Assembly (NCBI GenBank): GCA_945285405.1
Contig: CALYQJ010000009.1
Location: 1 to 64,000 of the forward strand
DNA from: an uncultured Lactobacillaceae bacterium
GTDB taxonomy: Bacteria > Bacillota > Bacilli > Lactobacillales > Lactobacillaceae
DNA: 64,000 nt
Direction: 5' to 3'
Both the position numbers and the translations under genes were made by a program. How positions within the stretch are numbered: the stretch's first letter is position 1; each line of letters starts with the position of its first letter. Positions 1-9,313 of the stretch are shown here, piece after piece. Under the pieces are notes generated by a model. That model searched no databases. It was not told the DNA's origin and worked only from the letters and a program-made list of their open reading frames with translations.

Positions 1-1
1 T

Positions 2-3000
2 ACGTTAAATGAAATTGCTCCGATGAAAGCAGTACAAGCGGCAACAACTAAAGAAGCTCCCGAGGGCTCCAATCGAATTGCGGGTACTAGTAAAACTTGG
101 GCTGATGTTTCCTACAATCACCTTTATCATGGAACTAAGTACAACCAAAATGGACCAGCAACCCCTCAAGGTAGTGAGCAAACTCGAAGTGATAAGTTCA
201 ATAACTATGCAAATCCCATTGTTGCTGGGATCAATGGGCCAGAAAATTTAGGAGAAAGTAGAAAAAGTCAATTTCGCGAATATAATAATGTTTTTAATGC
301 TAAAGAAGGTTTTAATGGTATTGGTGATTTTTCTCTTAGGCTAACTAGTAATCGAGAGACTACTGATGCTTGGTTTGGTGGTAATGATCATATGATTGAT
401 ACCAACAAATTATTTACTGATGGTCAATTTAATACCAAATCCGCTCAGTCTTTACCTAATTTTGAACAATCAGAAGGGACTCCTTGGGATAACGATCATT
501 CAGCAAAGCATGCTAGAAATATGGGAGATCAAGATAGTAAAGTTGCGGGAACTAATGATCCAACAAAAACAACTAATGTTGGCAAAGTTAAACATTTATT
601 TAAACCCTCAAGTTATTTTAAAGAAGCTTATGATGCGAATCATTTCGTAAACAATAGCCCAGAAATTCAAAATAAAAATGTTGCTGATATTGCTAAACAG
701 ATTGCCAATAACGGCAGTTTTTCGAATACCAGTGTTGCTGGTCAAATTAAAAAGAGTTTTTCTTATGAAGTTCCGGTTAATAGTTGGCTTTACAAGTCCT
801 ACAATAATCCTTATTCTACGGTAATGAGCAGTTCCGGAGCGCAAACCGTTGATGGTAAAGAGCTTAGTCTTGAGCGAAGTAACTCGACAATTCAGCCCCA
901 AAAAGTATTAGATTTAAATAATCCCAACAATCCAGAGGCAACTATAGTTAGTGGTGATCCCACAAAAATTGAACTTTCTGAAAATGCACGTGTATGGGAA
1001 ATACCTCATAACGAAGTAGCGATTCATAGTTCAATTTATCCAATAAATATAGAATCTGATGATAAAGTTTACTTTTATGCTGGCGTTTTTCCAAAAACAG
1101 CAAAACCAGAACTTATATCGCTTCCAGATTCAATAAAAATTCCATTTTCCGGTTCAGTTAAAGGTACAGTTGCTTTTTCACCTGGTTATTCTGGTACATT
1201 AGTTAAATATGGTGCAATTGGTACTGATGGGTTAATCACACCAGCCGGTGCAGGGCAAATTGGTGAAGCATCTTTATTACCATCAGAATCAAATAATATT
1301 TTGTTTTTTTATACAAGAGGTTTACCAGACGAACCGAGTAATATTAATGTAGCTGATTTAAAGATCACTCCTCATCCGGATGCTTTAGAATTAAAAAATA
1401 GTCTTTTTAAAAATTTAAAAACATTGGATGACTCCCAATATTTTGTGCAAACTTGGGATAAAAACACATCGATAAAAAACGGGGAGGGGCAACTTACAGG
1501 AACCCCCAACCCTTTAATTTATAATCAAAATGTTTTAAGTTTAAATAATTTAACTTTAGGTCAAGTTGATTCGCCTAATTTTGAAGCTAAATATTATATG
1601 GTGGGTTATGCTATTTTTAAACCAATGTCAGGGGTTCCAGGTCAATATGAGCCAAAAGTATTTACTGTAATTGACCATCTTTCTCAAACTGCCCAATCGA
1701 AGCGCGCTTACTTTAATTCAAATCTTTATAACAATCCTAAAGGGGACCTTACTCAAGGCAGTACTAGAAATAATAGCCGTTTCTTTGTTTCACAAGATTT
1801 CTCCATTGGACCGGTTTCTAGCGATATGATTAATGATGCCGGACCAGATGGCTCGGGAGTAGATATTGATGGGAATTATTATCCCTATGGTAAAGAAGAT
1901 CCAAAAGGCAGCAGTCCCGAAGCTAACGCGGCAAAAATCTTAGAATTAGCGGTAAAATATAACAACCCTTTAGATAATGATTTAAATAAAAAGGCTGATA
2001 CCGAGGTCAAATCAGAATTTACTAATCAAGGCGGCGATGGTAATGAAGAAGGTAATGACGGTAGCGGTTATAAATTAGTAAGTATTGCTGATGCGGCCAA
2101 CAAACAAGGGGTAAGTGAAGCAGCATTAGCGAATGAAGTTGCTAAAGTGACGGGAAAAGATGCCCGAGAAGTTAGGAATACCAAGTGGGTTCAAGCCACG
2201 TTACCACGCTTAAAACAGAATGTTGGTAAAGCTCGAATTAATGTAGTTATTTACGATAAAAGTAAAGATGCGGCTTCCAACAAACCAGTTATAAGTAAAA
2301 AAGAAACCAAACCTTCATTTTCCATAACCGATGTTTTTAGTGGCAATGGGGCGTCTAATGTAGCTTTGCAGCCATCTACGATTACTTATGATGATGGTGC
2401 CGTCGTCAAAGCAGCTGATGTACCCCAAAGTTTTCAAAATCTATTAAAAGATACATTAGTAGCTGGTAACCCGGATTTAGTGAATTACCCTAATCGGCTA
2501 CAAGATGTTTTAGTTAATGCCTTTTTAAATAGTTGGCAGCAAAGCCCGCTGCAAGCCGATAAGAAATCCCCAAATTATTTAGCCGGCGGTTTTGGGATTA
2601 GTAATTCCGATACGAAAAACTCTTATAGTCAATGGCCGAGCGGTTATGCCGCAAATACGGGAGCTTACCTTGAGGCAGTTAACCACTACCCCGGAGATTT
2701 CTACCGAGGCGGTAAGGATCTACAACTGATTGGCGGTGGCAGCATTGATAAAATTCCATTTAGTTCATTGCAAGCAGATGTTAGTAAAGTTGATCTGAAA
2801 ACGGTAGGAACTTATCCGGTAGTTTATACTTATACCAACCCGAAGAATGCCCAAGATACGGCAAAAATTACGGTACCGGTAACGGTCAAGAGTACCAACT
2901 CACCGGTATTCGTATTCCGGGGCGGCAATGATTTGACCTTACATGTTGGGGATCAATTTAACGCCAATGATTACAAAGTTGTAGGAAATCGAACAATCTA

Positions 3001-3658
3001 TAATCAATATCATGGCGATTATAGCCGGATAGTTAATGGCGAAGGCATTGCTAAAGATAGTTCCGGCAAACCAATAGTAACCATAACGGGCCAAGTTGAC
3101 GTTAATCAACCGGGAGTTTATCGATTAACTTATGAAGCAGCTAACTTATCTGGTATTAAAGCGAAGTTAGTTCGCCAAATTACAGTATTACCTTCCGATA
3201 AAAAGCCAGAAAATAAAAAATGGCAGGTTAGCGACTTTAAGAGTATCGGCTACGTTAATTATGTGCCCGGTTACGGGATCAATGTTTGGGATGCTCCAGC
3301 AGGAGTATTTACGGGCCAACGCTTAGCTCACGGCAGTGCTTGGAAGATCTTCGAAAAAGCCGTTAATGATCAAGGCGAGGTTTATTACAAGGTTGGTAAA
3401 AATCAATGGCTAGATGGCAAGTACGTTGCCTTTAATCCCGTTAGTGAAATGGAATCCTTAAAGGGAATAGCGGTGATTAACTACATACCTGGCTATGGGG
3501 TTAACTTGTGGAAAACGCCAACGACTACTGGCGGTTATTACCAGCGGAAATTAGCTGATAAAAGCCGGTGGAAAGTTTTTGGTAAACAAAATGGCTTTTA
3601 CAACGTTGGAAAGAATCAGTGGATTCAAGGAAAATACGCTAAATTTGAAACTAAATAA
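2..3658 (+). CDS. Large secreted surface protein with C-terminal wall-binding-like repeats (5' end outside window)
   Basis: The frame is open to the left edge: seven in-frame codons precede the first ATG at 23 without a stop. The visible N-terminus (TKEAPEGSNRIAGTS) reads like mature protein, so the start and signal peptide probably lie upstream. I do not recognise residues 1-700. Residues about 900-960 and 963-1060 look like two Ig-like beta domains (DUF5011/Big type; VGTYPVVYTYTNP, QPGVYRLTYEA). From about 1070 come two related repeats with GYGIN.W, WKIFEKA and YYKVGKNQWLDGKYV motifs, similar to lactobacillar SLAP-type surface-attachment domains. There is no LPxTG motif. The same repeats close the GH89 enzyme at 44.8 kb. 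Adhesin or surface-layer-associated protein is an inference; extracellular location is fairly safe. The 3' third is visibly richer in G and C than neighbouring genes. Confidence 0.75.
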   Translation, partial: TLNEIAPMKAVQAATTKEAPEGSNRIAGTSKTWADVSYNHLYHGTKYNQNGPATPQGSEQTRSDKFNNYANPIVAGINGPENLGESRKSQFREYNNVFNAKEGFNGIGDFSLRLTSNRETTDAWFGGNDHMIDTNKLFTDGQFNTKSAQSLPNFEQSEGTPWDNDHSAKHARNMGDQDSKVAGTNDPTKTTNVGKVKHLFKPSSYFKEAYDANHFVNNSPEIQNKNVADIAKQIANNGSFSNTSVAGQIKKSFSYEVPVNSWLYKSYNNPYSTVMSSSGAQTVDGKELSLERSNSTIQPQKVLDLNNPNNPEATIVSGDPTKIELSENARVWEIPHNEVAIHSSIYPINIESDDKVYFYAGVFPKTAKPELISLPDSIKIPFSGSVKGTVAFSPGYSGTLVKYGAIGTDGLITPAGAGQIGEASLLPSESNNILFFYTRGLPDEPSNINVADLKITPHPDALELKNSLFKNLKTLDDSQYFVQTWDKNTSIKNGEGQLTGTPNPLIYNQNVLSLNNLTLGQVDSPNFEAKYYMVGYAIFKPMSGVPGQYEPKVFTVIDHLSQTAQSKRAYFNSNLYNNPKGDLTQGSTRNNSRFFVSQDFSIGPVSSDMINDAGPDGSGVDIDGNYYPYGKEDPKGSSPEANAAKILELAVKYNNPLDNDLNKKADTEVKSEFTNQGGDGNEEGNDGSGYKLVSIADAANKQGVSEAALANEVAKVTGKDAREVRNTKWVQATLPRLKQNVGKARINVVIYDKSKDAASNKPVISKKETKPSFSITDVFSGNGASNVALQPSTITYDDGAVVKAADVPQSFQNLLKDTLVAGNPDLVNYPNRLQDVLVNAFLNSWQQSPLQADKKSPNYLAGGFGISNSDTKNSYSQWPSGYAANTGAYLEAVNHYPGDFYRGGKDLQLIGGGSIDKIPFSSLQADVSKVDLKTVGTYPVVYTYTNPKNAQDTAKITVPVTVKSTNSPVFVFRGGNDLTLHVGDQFNANDYKVVGNRTIYNQYHGDYSRIVNGEGIAKDSSGKPIVTITGQVDVNQPGVYRLTYEAANLSGIKAKLVRQITVLPSDKKPENKKWQVSDFKSIGYVNYVPGYGINVWDAPAGVFTGQRLAHGSAWKIFEKAVNDQGEVYYKVGKNQWLDGKYVAFNPVSEMESLKGIAVINYIPGYGVNLWKTPTTTGGYYQRKLADKSRWKVFGKQNGFYNVGKNQWIQGKYAKFETK

Positions 3659-3675
3659 TTAATTTAAATTTAAGA

Positions 3676-3707
3676 AGCGTTGAGCTTAAATTCTCAGCGC
3701 TTTTTTT
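3676..3707 (+). terminator. Rho-independent terminator of the surface protein gene
   Basis: The inverted repeat AGCGTTGAG / CTCAGCGCT (one G-U pair, 8-nt loop) is followed by seven T residues, 18 bp after the stop codon. Confidence 0.9.
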
Positions 3708-3823
3708 ATTTAATTAATAAAGGACTTTTATTTGAACTTTATTAAATAAGAATTTTTTTTATTGGATGATTAAATAAAGACAACTTCTTAAAGTAGCCAG
3801 ATTTTAAATTCATTAGTTTTAAC

Positions 3824-4618
3824 TTAATAACTTATTTTTAAAGTTAGCATAATTGGAGCATGATCAAGGCGTTCTTTAGTGTCAATTACCTGAGTATCTA
3901 TTACTAAACTTTGCAATTGCTTGCTAATTAACCAAAAATCAAGACGCCAACCAGGTGATTTGGCTTTATCAATATTGGGAGGCCACCAAGTTGCTCCCAG
4001 TGTTGGTTTTAAATTATTGAGATTAGGATTCGCAAAAGAATCAACTAAGCCATTATTTAATAACATTTGAAAATCAGCTGGTGCTTTACTTAAGTCGGCT
4101 TCTTTCGGCGATAAAACAGCAAAGTCACCAGCAATAATTAACGCTTTTTTACTTGCTAACTGTTTAAAATATTGATTAATTTTTTGCATCCATTGTTGAT
4201 GAATCTTAGGTTGATGATATTCATAATGGGGTTGATAACAGTTGATGACATAAAAATTCTTAAAGGCTAAAGTGATGACTCGCCCCTGTTGATCTAATGG
4301 TATTGGTGCTTTTAGTATTGGGTAAATCACTTGGGGTTGTAATTTTGAGTGATAAAGAATCATTGTACCGCTATAACTTGTTTTAGCAGGTGGTTGAGAA
4401 TTACGGGTAATGATTTGGTAATCAGAAAAAAGTGCTTTGAGGAGAACTTGAAGTTTTGGTGATAAGCCCGATGGTGGTAATTTGGTCTCTTGAAATGTAA
4501 TTATATCAGGATGTAACTTAGCTAAATATTGTAAGACTGTTAATGATTGTTTAGCACGCCTTGATTTTCCGGTAAGTGCAGCCTTAAGGGAAGCGAGATT
4601 CCAATTAATAAGTTTAAT
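3824..4618 (-). CDS. Exonuclease III (ExoA/XthA) family protein, apparent ATT start
   Basis: AP endonuclease/exonuclease III fold, 264 residues, the normal family length. The ORF track begins at an internal ATG (4363), but the same frame runs upstream through KLINWNLASLKAALT, the family N-terminus, and FQETKL with the metal-binding Glu. The codon where family members have initiator Met is ATT at 4618, preceded by a perfect AGGAGG six bases away; no ATG, GTG or TTG fits. Known non-AUG starts such as E. coli infC (AUU) support this reading. The C-terminus has GWRLDFWLIS and LDHAPIML, including the catalytic Asp-His. The usual GDxN motif reads GDFAV, so the active-site Asn is replaced by Ala, which suggests altered or reduced catalysis. 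The gene stands alone between unrelated transcription units. Family membership is sure; activity is not. Confidence 0.85.
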   Translation of the reverse strand: MKLINWNLASLKAALTGKSRRAKQSLTVLQYLAKLHPDIITFQETKLPPSGLSPKLQVLLKALFSDYQIITRNSQPPAKTSYSGTMILYHSKLQPQVIYPILKAPIPLDQQGRVITLAFKNFYVINCYQPHYEYHQPKIHQQWMQKINQYFKQLASKKALIIAGDFAVLSPKEADLSKAPADFQMLLNNGLVDSFANPNLNNLKPTLGATWWPPNIDKAKSPGWRLDFWLISKQLQSLVIDTQVIDTKERLDHAPIMLTLKISY

Positions 4619-4812
4619 AGTAAACCTCCTTTTTGGCTTATGAATTTTTAATATAGTAAAGTAGCTAATATAATTATTTTACGATTTTGAATGATTAATT
4701 AAATAAGTTTTATAAAAAATGCTTGACAAAAATCTTTAATTTAAATCATTAGTTTTAATTAAACAAATGAGGTTACATGTTTTTCAAATAGTAATTAAAT
4801 TCAAATTAGAAT

Positions 4813-4842
4813 TTGACAATAATTACACAATGATCTTATAAT
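4813..4842 (+). promoter_or_regulatory. Sigma-A promoter of the Mg2+ ATPase gene
   Basis: TTGACA and TATAAT boxes separated by 18 bp, with the start codon about 60 bp downstream. The leader is too short for an M-box magnesium riboswitch, so magnesium control, if any, must work in another way. Confidence 0.75.
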
Positions 4843-4901
4843 AATGCGTTCATTGTTAGATGTAAATAAAAGATGAACAAAAAAATGCGGAAGGAAGTGA
4901 G

Positions 4902-7526
4902 ATGATGATTAACCGCAAAAAAAACTATTCGCCTAAACAGGCAGAGTTAAAGAGAATTAGTTCTCTTACAGCAAAAGAGGTTTTTGCTGAATTCAATTCT
5001 TCACCTAAAGGATTAACTAGTGAAAAGGTGATGGAGCTACAAGAAAAATTTGGCACTAACACTGTTTCTAGTCAACGCCAAAGACCAGGAATTTTAATTT
5101 TTCTGTCAGCTTTTAATGACCCTTTTGTTTATGTATTACTGTTATTATCAATTGTTTCTTATTTAACAGGTGATTTTGATGGGGGTACAGTCATGCTTTT
5201 AATGATTGCTCTCTCGGTTGGAATTCGTTTCTGGCAAGAATATCGATCTCAAAAAGCTAGTTCAGATTTAACAAAATTAATTCAAAATACTAGTGCAGTA
5301 ATTCGAGATGGTGAAACCAATGAAATCCCAATGACTGAGATTGTGCCTGGGGATGTGATTGATTTAAAGACGGGAGATATGGTTCCAGCTGATGCTTACC
5401 TTTTTGAAACTCGTGATTTATTTATTAATCAATCCTCATTAACTGGTGAATCCATGCCCGTAGAGAAGAGTGCTGTCAAAATTGAGAATGATAATGATGA
5501 ACAAAATACAGCTTTTGATCAAAGCAACCTAGTCTTTATGGGGACTGATGTCCTTTCTGGTCATGGTCAAGCTTTGATTTTAAAAACAGGTCGTAATACT
5601 TTTTTTAATGATATTGCTCAAAGTGTTTCAACGAAAAAAGAAGTGGGTAATTTTGAAAAAGGGATGCGTTCAGTCAGTCGCTTTTTAATTTTAATGATGA
5701 TTATTTTAGTACCTATTGTTTTTATCATTAACGGTTTGACCAAACAAGATTGGGCTCAAGCATTCTTTTTTGCCATTGCCGTTGCTGTAGGCTTAACCCC
5801 AGAGATGTTACCAACAGTAGTTAATAGTAATTTAGCAAAAGGGGCATTAACAATGTCCAAAAAAGATGTCATTGTAAAACGACTTAATTCTATTCAAAGC
5901 TTAGGCGCCATTAGTACCCTATTTACCGATAAAACTGGCACTTTAACCGAAGATCGGGTAGTGATGATGCGCCATGTGGATATTGCTGGTCAAGAAGATA
6001 ATCAGGTTTTACGTTTGGCTTATATGAATTCAAATTATCAAACAGGTTGGCGTAACCTGACTGATGCGGCAATTATTGAATATATGAGTGAGCATCCGGA
6101 ACAAAAACAAGATTTGCCTAGTGGGCTAAATAAGTTTGACGAAATTCCTTTTGACTTTTCAAGACGTCGTTTGACTGTGGTTGTTCGAAATGATGAACAT
6201 CAATGGATGATCACCAAAGGGGCCTTTGAAGAAATGTTGGCCATCTCCAAATATGTTATAGTTAACGGAGTACCCCAAGAAATTACTCCGGAAATTAAAA
6301 CTCAATTAACCCAAACCAATCGGGATTTAAATGAGCAGGGAATGCGAGTTTTGATGATTTCTTATCGCCTTGATGTACATGAAAATAGTGTTTACCGACC
6401 GGATGATGAAAAAGATATGATTATTGCGGGGTTTGTTGGCTTTTTGGATCCGCCTAAAAAAGATGCTCAAAAAGCTATTCGTTTACTTCGAGAACATGGG
6501 GTTAAAGTTAAAATTTTAACCGGTGATAATGCAATTATTACTCAACACGTTGCCGATGCAGTTGGTTTAGAAAACTTGGAAGTCATTCAAGGTCAAGAAT
6601 TAGATCAATTAGATGATGAACAACTAGTTGAAACCGTTCAGACACACGATTTATTTGTGAAGTTAAGTCCTGATCAAAAAGCACGAGTAGTTCAAATTAT
6701 GCGTCGACATGGTGATACTGTGGGTTTTATGGGTGATGGAATTAATGATGCTCCGGCTTTAAGGCAAGCTGACGTGGGAATTAGTGTCAAAAATGCAGCC
6801 GATATTACAAAAGACGTTAGTGATATTATCTTGTTAGAAAAGAGCCTTTTAGTATTAGAAACTGGAATTTTAGAAGGACGCAGAGTTTATGCTAATACGA
6901 TGAAGTATATTAAAATGACCATTTCTTCAAATTTTGGAAATGCTTTGTCGGTTTTAATTGCTAGTATCTTTTTGCCATTTTTGCCGATGCTTTCGGTGCA
7001 ATTATTGGTACAAAATTTAATTTATGATACTTCTCAAATGTCTATTCCTTGGGATAATGTGGATCCTGAAACCTTGGAAAAACCAACACCGTGGCGACTA
7101 AAAGGTTTACTACCATTTACTTTAATCTTTGGCCCAATTAGTTCGATTTTTGATGTTTTAACTTTTATTACTTTATGGTCTTTATTTGGAGTCGGTTTAC
7201 ATTCAACTTCATTAGCTTGGCAACATTTATTTCAAGCAGGTTGGTTTGTTGAAGGTTTGATTACACAAACATTAGTAGTTCATGTCTTTAGAACGCAACA
7301 TTTACCTAGCTTTAAATATCATGCTTCAAATACGGTAACTTTAGCTTCAATTTTAGCCGTTGCTGCTGGATTAATTGTAGTATTAACCCCCTTAAGAATT
7401 GCTTTTAGCTTTGGTCAGTTACCTGGTGGATATTTTGTCGCTGCTTTTATTTTAGTTGCGGGTTATCTATTATCGGTACAACTAGCGAAAAAATATTATA
7501 TTCGTACCTACCACGAGTGGCTTTAA
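4902..7526 (+). CDS. mgtA: Magnesium-importing P-type ATPase (MgtA/MgtB type)
   Basis: P3B-type P-ATPase, 874 residues, within the family's usual length. The order is: N-terminal cation ATPase region, membrane pair at about 65-110, actuator motif SSLTGESMP, membrane motif GLTPEMLP, phosphorylation motif TDKTGTLTED, nucleotide-binding domain, hinge MGDGINDAPALR, then the C-terminal membrane bundle. GLTPEMLP and the C-terminal LVQNLIYDTSQ fit MgtA rather than calcium pumps. It imports Mg2+ across the cytoplasmic membrane using ATP. Start ATG follows GGAAGGAAGTGAG. It has its own promoter and terminator, so it is monocistronic and independent of the downstream bce-like genes. Confidence 0.9.
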   Translation: MMINRKKNYSPKQAELKRISSLTAKEVFAEFNSSPKGLTSEKVMELQEKFGTNTVSSQRQRPGILIFLSAFNDPFVYVLLLLSIVSYLTGDFDGGTVMLLMIALSVGIRFWQEYRSQKASSDLTKLIQNTSAVIRDGETNEIPMTEIVPGDVIDLKTGDMVPADAYLFETRDLFINQSSLTGESMPVEKSAVKIENDNDEQNTAFDQSNLVFMGTDVLSGHGQALILKTGRNTFFNDIAQSVSTKKEVGNFEKGMRSVSRFLILMMIILVPIVFIINGLTKQDWAQAFFFAIAVAVGLTPEMLPTVVNSNLAKGALTMSKKDVIVKRLNSIQSLGAISTLFTDKTGTLTEDRVVMMRHVDIAGQEDNQVLRLAYMNSNYQTGWRNLTDAAIIEYMSEHPEQKQDLPSGLNKFDEIPFDFSRRRLTVVVRNDEHQWMITKGAFEEMLAISKYVIVNGVPQEITPEIKTQLTQTNRDLNEQGMRVLMISYRLDVHENSVYRPDDEKDMIIAGFVGFLDPPKKDAQKAIRLLREHGVKVKILTGDNAIITQHVADAVGLENLEVIQGQELDQLDDEQLVETVQTHDLFVKLSPDQKARVVQIMRRHGDTVGFMGDGINDAPALRQADVGISVKNAADITKDVSDIILLEKSLLVLETGILEGRRVYANTMKYIKMTISSNFGNALSVLIASIFLPFLPMLSVQLLVQNLIYDTSQMSIPWDNVDPETLEKPTPWRLKGLLPFTLIFGPISSIFDVLTFITLWSLFGVGLHSTSLAWQHLFQAGWFVEGLITQTLVVHVFRTQHLPSFKYHASNTVTLASILAVAAGLIVVLTPLRIAFSFGQLPGGYFVAAFILVAGYLLSVQLAKKYYIRTYHEWL

Positions 7527-7543
7527 TTAATTGTTTATCGTTT

Positions 7544-7571
7544 AAAAGAAACACTTAGTGTTTCTTTTTTT
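7544..7571 (+). terminator. Rho-independent terminator of mgtA
   Basis: Perfect 11-bp stem AAAAGAAACAC / GTGTTTCTTTT with a 3-nt loop, ending in a T run, 18 bp after the stop. Confidence 0.9.
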
Positions 7572-7641
7572 GATATTTTGAAAGGATTCCACTATTCTAC
7601 TTGTAATTAAACATTAACGTCTTCAATACAAGGAGGTAGAT

Positions 7642-8334
7642 TTGCACAACAAAATAATGATTGTGGAAGACGATCCAGTAATTGAAAAAACAATTAAGCA
7701 GTTCTTACAAGCACGTGATTATGTAGTAGTTTTAGCAGCACACTTAACTGCAGTAGATCGAGATTTTAAGTATAATCAACCCGATTTAGTGATTATGGAT
7801 TTAATATTACCTTATTATAGTGGTTTTCATTGGTTGGAATTAATTCGTAAAAATTCCCAAGTTCCAGTAATTTTCTTAACCAGTGCAGGGGATGATCCTA
7901 ATTTAATTACGGCAATGAATTTAGGTGCTGATGATTTTTTAGGCAAGCCAATTGATTTATCGGTTCTTTTAGCCAAGGTTCAAGGAGTTATGCGTCGAGT
8001 TTATAAGTATCAAGTAGCTCAAACTCAAATCCAACGCGGCAATTACCTTTTAGATATAAGTGATCATCAAATTAAGTATGAGCAAAAGTTGATTAATCTA
8101 ACTCCCATTGAAACTAAACTTTTAAGTTTGCTTTTTGAACATCCAAATGAATTAGTTACAAGACATGAAATGATTAATCATTTATGGGAAAGTGATGATT
8201 ATATTGATCAAAATGCGTTGTCGGTGGCCATTAATCGTTTAAGAAAAAAAATTGACCCGATAGGATTGGCTGAAAAATTAGTAACAATTAAAGGTTCGGG
8301 ATACCGTTTATTTTTAGAGGAATTTCATGGTTAA
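7642..8334 (+). CDS. OmpR-family response regulator of a Bce-type module
   Basis: 230 residues. The receiver domain (1-120) has the acidic pair E9/D10/D11, phospho-acceptor D53 in DLVIMDLILP, a Thr in FLTSAGDD and the Lys of FLGKPID. The winged-helix DNA-binding domain (130-225) ends in the typical VTIKGSGYRL. The start is TTG at 7642 after AAGGAGGTAGAT. The stop overlaps the kinase start by 8 bp, and kinase, ABC ATPase and permease follow directly, the layout of the BceR/GraR/VraR-like systems that sense cell-wall antibiotics. It probably activates its own ABC transporter genes in response to peptide antibiotics; the ligand cannot be told from sequence. Confidence 0.9.
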   Translation: MHNKIMIVEDDPVIEKTIKQFLQARDYVVVLAAHLTAVDRDFKYNQPDLVIMDLILPYYSGFHWLELIRKNSQVPVIFLTSAGDDPNLITAMNLGADDFLGKPIDLSVLLAKVQGVMRRVYKYQVAQTQIQRGNYLLDISDHQIKYEQKLINLTPIETKLLSLLFEHPNELVTRHEMINHLWESDDYIDQNALSVAINRLRKKIDPIGLAEKLVTIKGSGYRLFLEEFHG

Positions 8335-9310
8335 AGACTATTTAAAAAATCGGGGATTTTTAATCTTATTGCTTACGGGAGGTTTTGTCAGCTTAATGGC
8401 ATTGGTTACATTCCTATTAGTAAAACCATGGGATATTTTTTTCAATACAATTTTTTTGGGTATTCTCCCCTGGATAATTTTTGTTGTAATCGATTTTACA
8501 AGATTTTATTTTCATGATAAAAATTTGAAAGATCAAAAAGCAAGTTATCATGGCCAAATTGAACTTAATTCACTTCCGGTAACTAAAGATCCTTTATCTA
8601 AAAATTATCAATGTTTATTAATTAAACAAACTCAAACTATTAAGCAATTACAAACTAAATTAATTCAACAGCAATCAACGACTTATGAAACTTTGCAGCT
8701 TTGGACCCATCAAATCAAGACGCCGCTAACGGCATTAGATCTTTTAGTGCAGGTAAAACCATTTGACGATAAGCAAGCTCGTCTAGAAATTACCCAAATT
8801 GACCGGTATTTAAAAGTAATGCTGAATTATTTAAAGTTAACCAATATTAATAATGACTTAGTGTTAACCAAATTGCCCCTAAAACCGTTAGTAAAAAAAA
8901 CTATTCGAGGCCTTGCTCGCTTATTTATTTCCAAAGATTTAAGAGTAGAAATTAATGATTTACCAACGGTAATTAGTGATTCGCAATGGTTAAGTTTTAT
9001 TTTTGAACAAATTTTAACCAATTCGATCAAATATACTAATAAAGGAAAGATTTCTGTTTACGCTCAAGGAAATGCAATTGTTTTTGCCGATAGTGGGATT
9101 GGAATTTTACCTGAAGATTTGCCTCGAATATTTGAACAAGGATATTCCGGTTATAATGGACGCACAAACCAAAAAGCTAGTGGTTTAGGTTTATATTTGA
9201 GTAACGAAATTGCTAAAAAATTAGGATTAAAATTAACTGCTAAATCTAAAGTAGGAGTTGGCACCCAAATTGCTTTATCTTTTCCTCAAAATCATTGGGA
9301 TGTGGAATAA
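8327..9310 (+). CDS. Intramembrane-sensing histidine kinase (BceS-like)
   Basis: 327 residues. Two transmembrane segments (about 12-32 and 40-58) are joined by a very short extracellular loop, the hallmark of BceS-like kinases, which take their signal from the partner transporter. Phospho-acceptor H128 lies in WTHQIKTPL. The ATPase domain shows N-box FEQILTNSIKYTN, G1 FADSGIGI and G2 SGLGLYLS. Overlaps the regulator by 8 bp and is 3 bp from the ABC ATPase gene, so the four genes are very likely co-transcribed. Confidence 0.9.
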   Translation: MVKDYLKNRGFLILLLTGGFVSLMALVTFLLVKPWDIFFNTIFLGILPWIIFVVIDFTRFYFHDKNLKDQKASYHGQIELNSLPVTKDPLSKNYQCLLIKQTQTIKQLQTKLIQQQSTTYETLQLWTHQIKTPLTALDLLVQVKPFDDKQARLEITQIDRYLKVMLNYLKLTNINNDLVLTKLPLKPLVKKTIRGLARLFISKDLRVEINDLPTVISDSQWLSFIFEQILTNSIKYTNKGKISVYAQGNAIVFADSGIGILPEDLPRIFEQGYSGYNGRTNQKASGLGLYLSNEIAKKLGLKLTAKSKVGVGTQIALSFPQNHWDVE

Positions 9311-9313
9311 AAT

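Noticed and set aside
4726-4901. M-box magnesium riboswitch before mgtA
   Set aside because: The best promoter leaves only about 60 nt of leader and no M-box core is visible.
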